NCBI RefSeq assembly: GCF_017744045.1
Contig: NZ_JAGHRD010000021.1
Source: Pelagimonas sp017744045
Lineage (GTDB): Bacteria; Pseudomonadota; Alphaproteobacteria; Rhodobacterales; Rhodobacteraceae
Strand: one strand, 5' to 3'
DNA: 64,000 bases
The notes beneath the pieces are model-generated. The model did no database searches, had not been told where the DNA came from, and was given only the letters and a program-made list of their open reading frames with translations. This document shows positions 60,978 to 64,000 of this stretch, piece after piece. Each line of letters starts with the position of its first letter. Positions within the stretch are counted from its first letter, which is position 1. The translations under genes were made by a program, and so were the position numbers.

Positions 60978-63921
60978 GAAGCCGCGCTCCTTCTGGGTCG
61001 ATGAAATGCGCACTGACGACGCGCGCCTTGAGGGTCTTGCCCTCGACCGGGTTGGCGGCGTCCACCACCTCTCCGATGCGATCAGAGCCGCGGGCGAGAT
61101 AGCCAAGGGCGATATGTTTGCCCAGATGCGGGGAATAGCAGGCCGAGGTCAGCCAGCCCTGATCATTGGCGGGCTCTTGCGCTGCGCCATCGGCAAAGAG
61201 ATGTGACCCGGCGGGCAGGATCTCAGCCCCCATGGATTCAAAGCCAACCAGACGCAGCCCGTCATCCTTGGCCAATTCCGAGCGGCGGGTCATCACCGCG
61301 CCAATCGAATCCTTTTTGGTTGAGACCATGCGCGCCATGCCCAGATGCGCGGCAGCGGTTTGACCATTCAGCTCATTGCCAGCGGCATGGCCTTTCTCGA
61401 TTCTGAGAACACCCAGGGCTTCGGTGCCGTAAGGGGTGACGTCAAACTCTGCGCCTGCCTGCATCAGCACCTCGATCAGGCTTTCGCCATAGCGCGTTGG
61501 CACGGCGATTTCATAGGCGAGCTCGCCCGAGAAAGAGATGCGGAACAGCCGCGCGCGGATGCCACCACAGACGGTGATCTCGGCACAGCCCATAAAGGGA
61601 AAGGCCGCGTTCGAGATGTCGAACTCCGGGTCGACGATCTTTTGCAGCAGCTTGCGGGAATTGGGCCCGGCCACGGCGTATTGTGCCCAAGCGTCAGTTG
61701 TCGAAATCAGCTGCACATCCAGATCGGGGCACAGGCATTGGCGCACAAATTCCATGTGTCGATAGACTGGGCCTGCATTGGCAGTGGTGGTGGTGACGAC
61801 GAAATGGTCTTCGGCAAGACGGGCAGCGGTGCCGTCATCCATGGCGATGCCATCTTCGCGCAGCATCAGACCATAGCGGGTCTTGCCCACCGGCAATTTG
61901 GCGAAACCGTTGGCATAGACAAAGTTGAGGAATTGCGCCGCATCCTTGCCCTGAACATCGACCTTGCCCAGCGTGGTCACGTCACAGACACCGACAGATT
62001 TGCGCACGGCCAGCGCCTCGCGATCCACGGATTGGCGCCAATGGGTTTCGCCGGGCTGCGGGAACCATTGCGCGCGCAGCCATTGCCCCACCTCGACAAA
62101 GACCGCGCCCTGACGCTGGGCCCAATGATGGCTGGGGGTCAGGCGGGTCGGTTTGAAATCCTCGCCGGTGGAGCGCCCCGCCAAGGCCCCCATGGAAACC
62201 GGCGTATAAGGCGGGCGAAAGATGGTGGTGCCGGTTTGCGGAATGCTTTGCCCGGTCACCTCGGACATCACCGCCAGACCGCCCATATTGGCGTTCTTGC
62301 CCTGATCCGTGGCCATACCCAGCGTGGTGTAACGCTTGAGATGCTCGACGGATTCAAACCCCTCTTGATGGGCGAGCTTGACGTCTTTGACGGTCACATC
62401 GTTCTGGAAATCCAGCCATTTGCGCGCCTTGCCCTCGCCCACATACCAAAACGGGGTGATTTGGGTGGGCGCATCCTCGGCCTTGGGCAATGTCGCCGGG
62501 GTGACGGTTTGGCCCAAGGCCACGAGGCTTTCACAGGCCATCGCCGCCCCGGATTGCAGCGCCGCATGGGTGGAAAAATCACCCGCCGCGGCACCGGCCA
62601 CCGCCATGCCGACGGGCAGGTTTGGCCCCGGCACAAAGGCGGCAATGTCGTCGCGCCAATCGGGGCGGCCGCGTTGGTGGCTGGTCAGGGACAGGTTGGG
62701 GTTCCAACCGCCCGACACGGCCAAAGCGTCAACCGCGAGGGTTTCAACCCCGCCATCTGCCTTGCGCACCCGTACCGATTTGAGGCCCAGACGCCCCTTG
62801 CTATCAATCACCTGCCCCCGGATCACCCGGATCGGGCTGTCTGGCACCGCCTCGCGCGGGTCGATCACCGCGACGACCTCGACCCCTTTGGCGGTCAAAT
62901 CGCGCACGGTGCGATAGGCGTCGTCATTATTGGCAAAGACCGCCACTTTCTGACCCGCGCTGACCGCCCAGCGATTGGCATAGGCGCGCATGGCCCCGGC
63001 CTGCATAATGCCGGGGCGGTCATTGTTGGAAAAGGCAATCATGCGTTCTGTCGCCCCGGCGCAAAGCAGCGAGCGTTTGGCATAGATGCGCCACAGGGTT
63101 TCGCGCGCGCGGCCCGCGCGTTGCGACAGGGGCAGATGATCACTGACCCGCTCCACCGCGCTAAAGATGCCATGATCAAAGGCCCCCAGCACCGTTGTCC
63201 GCGCCATCAGCCGCACATTGGGCAAGCTAGACAGTTCCGCCAAGCTGGCTTTGGCCCAGTCAGAACCGGATTGCCCACCAATCTCGATCATTTCACTGTT
63301 GAGCCGACCACCCATCACGAAATCTTCGTCCGCCAGAATGACCTGCGCCCCTGCCCGCCCGGCGGTCAGCGCCGCCATCAGCCCCGCAGGCCCGGCGCCA
63401 ATCACCAAAAGGTCGCAATGCAAGAACCCTTTGTCATAGACATCCGGGTCATCCTGCATCGACAGCGACCCAAGCCCGGCAGCCTTGCGGATTATCGGCT
63501 CGTACAGCTTTTCCCAAAAGGCGCGCGGCCACATAAAAGTCTTGTAATAGAACCCGGCGGTGAGGAAATTTGAAAAAAGGTCATTGATGCCCATGGCGTC
63601 AAAGGAGAGCGACGGCCAGGCGTTCTGGCTTTGCGCGACCATGCCATTATAGAGCTCGGCCACGGTGGCGCGGGTATTGGGCGTGCGATAGGCCCCGTCG
63701 CCGATATGCATCAGCGCATTGGGCTCTTCGGAGCCCGAGGAAATCACCCCGCGCGGACGGTGATATTTGAAACTGCGCCCCATCAGGCGTTTGCCATTGG
63801 CGAGCAGGGCCGAGGCCAGCGTGTCCCCGGCGAACCCTTGCAGGCGCTCACCCTCAAAGGAAAAGGAGATGGGCAAATTGCGATCAATCAGACCGCCGGA
63901 TATGCGGTGGGTTTGGGTCAT
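60970..63921 (-). CDS. soxA: Sarcosine oxidase alpha subunit SoxA
   Basis: 983-aa alpha subunit. An N-terminal 2Fe-2S-like domain (residues about 15-100, GFAGDTLASALLANGKRLMGRSFKYHRPRGV) is followed by the FAD/NAD domain with GAGPAGLMAALTAGRAGAQV. The C-terminal 400 residues form the folate-binding aminomethyltransferase-like domain (DVTTLGKVDVQGKDAAQFLN, LRIEKGHAAGNELNGQT). Length matches the family. It follows soxD with a 4-bp overlap (ATGA). Confidence 0.95.
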   Translation of the reverse strand: MTQTHRISGGLIDRNLPISFSFEGERLQGFAGDTLASALLANGKRLMGRSFKYHRPRGVISSGSEEPNALMHIGDGAYRTPNTRATVAELYNGMVAQSQNAWPSLSFDAMGINDLFSNFLTAGFYYKTFMWPRAFWEKLYEPIIRKAAGLGSLSMQDDPDVYDKGFLHCDLLVIGAGPAGLMAALTAGRAGAQVILADEDFVMGGRLNSEMIEIGGQSGSDWAKASLAELSSLPNVRLMARTTVLGAFDHGIFSAVERVSDHLPLSQRAGRARETLWRIYAKRSLLCAGATERMIAFSNNDRPGIMQAGAMRAYANRWAVSAGQKVAVFANNDDAYRTVRDLTAKGVEVVAVIDPREAVPDSPIRVIRGQVIDSKGRLGLKSVRVRKADGGVETLAVDALAVSGGWNPNLSLTSHQRGRPDWRDDIAAFVPGPNLPVGMAVAGAAAGDFSTHAALQSGAAMACESLVALGQTVTPATLPKAEDAPTQITPFWYVGEGKARKWLDFQNDVTVKDVKLAHQEGFESVEHLKRYTTLGMATDQGKNANMGGLAVMSEVTGQSIPQTGTTIFRPPYTPVSMGALAGRSTGEDFKPTRLTPSHHWAQRQGAVFVEVGQWLRAQWFPQPGETHWRQSVDREALAVRKSVGVCDVTTLGKVDVQGKDAAQFLNFVYANGFAKLPVGKTRYGLMLREDGIAMDDGTAARLAEDHFVVTTTTANAGPVYRHMEFVRQCLCPDLDVQLISTTDAWAQYAVAGPNSRKLLQKIVDPEFDISNAAFPFMGCAEITVCGGIRARLFRISFSGELAYEIAVPTRYGESLIEVLMQAGAEFDVTPYGTEALGVLRIEKGHAAGNELNGQTAAAHLGMARMVSTKKDSIGAVMTRRSELAKDDGLRLVGFESMGAEILPAGSHLFADGAAQEPANDQGWLTSACYSPHLGKHIALGYLARGSDRIGEVVDAANPVEGKTLKARVVSAHFIDPEGARLRD

Positions 63922-64000
63922 TGATCTGCCCCTTTTTGGCGCGCCACATCGGCGGCAAATTCGACCTGAGTAATCTCGTGCGTCAGCGTGTTGCGTGTCA
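63918..64000 (-). CDS. soxD: Sarcosine oxidase delta subunit SoxD (partial)
   Basis: Only the last 26 codons or so are in the window. The reading frame on the - strand ends RNTLTHEITQVEFAADVARQ... and stops at TGA 63918-63920, overlapping the soxA ATG by 4 bp. The RNT..HEI wording agrees with the end of the short zinc-binding delta subunit. The start lies beyond base 64000. Confidence 0.8.
   Translation of the reverse strand, partial: TRNTLTHEITQVEFAADVARQKGADQ

Noticed and set aside
61345..63573. 742-codon open frame opposite soxA
   Set aside because: Antisense to a clear soxA gene; the protein has no domain pattern and is His/Gly/Arg-rich as expected for a shadow frame in GC-rich DNA.

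Overview
The window looks like part of a repABC-type extrachromosomal replicon (megaplasmid or chromid) of a marine Rhodobacteraceae/Roseobacter-type alphaproteobacterium. The direct evidence is a complete repA-repB-repC module at 37.2-40.8 kb with two copies of a 16-bp parS-like palindrome just beyond repC. The GC-rich coding style and the catabolic gene content (sarcosine oxidase, urate hydroxylase, Liv-type ABC transporter, fused 2-oxoacid dehydrogenase E1) fit that group. No rRNA, tRNA, CRISPR array or intact insertion sequence was found.

Layout. 0-0.6 kb: ParD/ParE-like toxin-antitoxin pair. 0.6-8.6 kb: a five-gene operon readable as lysine catabolism from aminoadipate semialdehyde to a glutaryl thioester, with a divergent LysR regulator. 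8.6-10 kb: an AT-rich RTX protein gene. 10-13.5 kb: purine ring catabolism (urate-type permease, AllA, PuuE-UraD fusion). 13.7-16.9 kb: flavin monooxygenase, cupin, AraC regulator. 17-31 kb: a block of mostly unrecognised genes. It holds a three-gene + strand operon (1139, 436 and 334 aa, the last with a PD-(D/E)XK-like motif), a convergent - strand operon (subtilase, PAP2-type phosphatase with an AFG-repeat head, winged-helix/TPR regulator, unknown), then a six-cysteine small protein and a 418-aa unknown. A promoter region with two sets of 11-bp tandem repeats separates the last two groups. 31-35.8 kb: MFS, GNAT-like unknown, atypical HTH regulator, XRE regulator, LysR. 35.9-37.1 kb: urate hydroxylase PuuD. 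37-41 kb: replication and partition. 41-45.3 kb: a partial type II secretion set (prepilin peptidase, GspG, GspJ, GspI, GspH, GspF). 45-53 kb: mixed genes, several lower in GC. 53-58.6 kb: complete Liv-type ABC transporter with an alpha/beta hydrolase. 58.7-60.2 kb: HxlR regulator divergent from a quinone-reductase-like enzyme. 60.4-64 kb: sarcosine oxidase soxG, soxA and the end of soxD.

The best candidate for an undescribed system is the 17-31 kb block. The regulator in it has an OmpR/PhoB-type DNA-binding domain, and that fold is known to bind 11-bp direct repeats; the neighbouring promoter region carries exactly such repeats, which suggests one self-contained, self-regulated unit. A second unexpected pattern is a family of nested-palindrome dispersed repeats at four loci, each between converging genes. 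The two purine gene groups lie 22 kb apart on either side of the unknown block and together cover most of urate breakdown.
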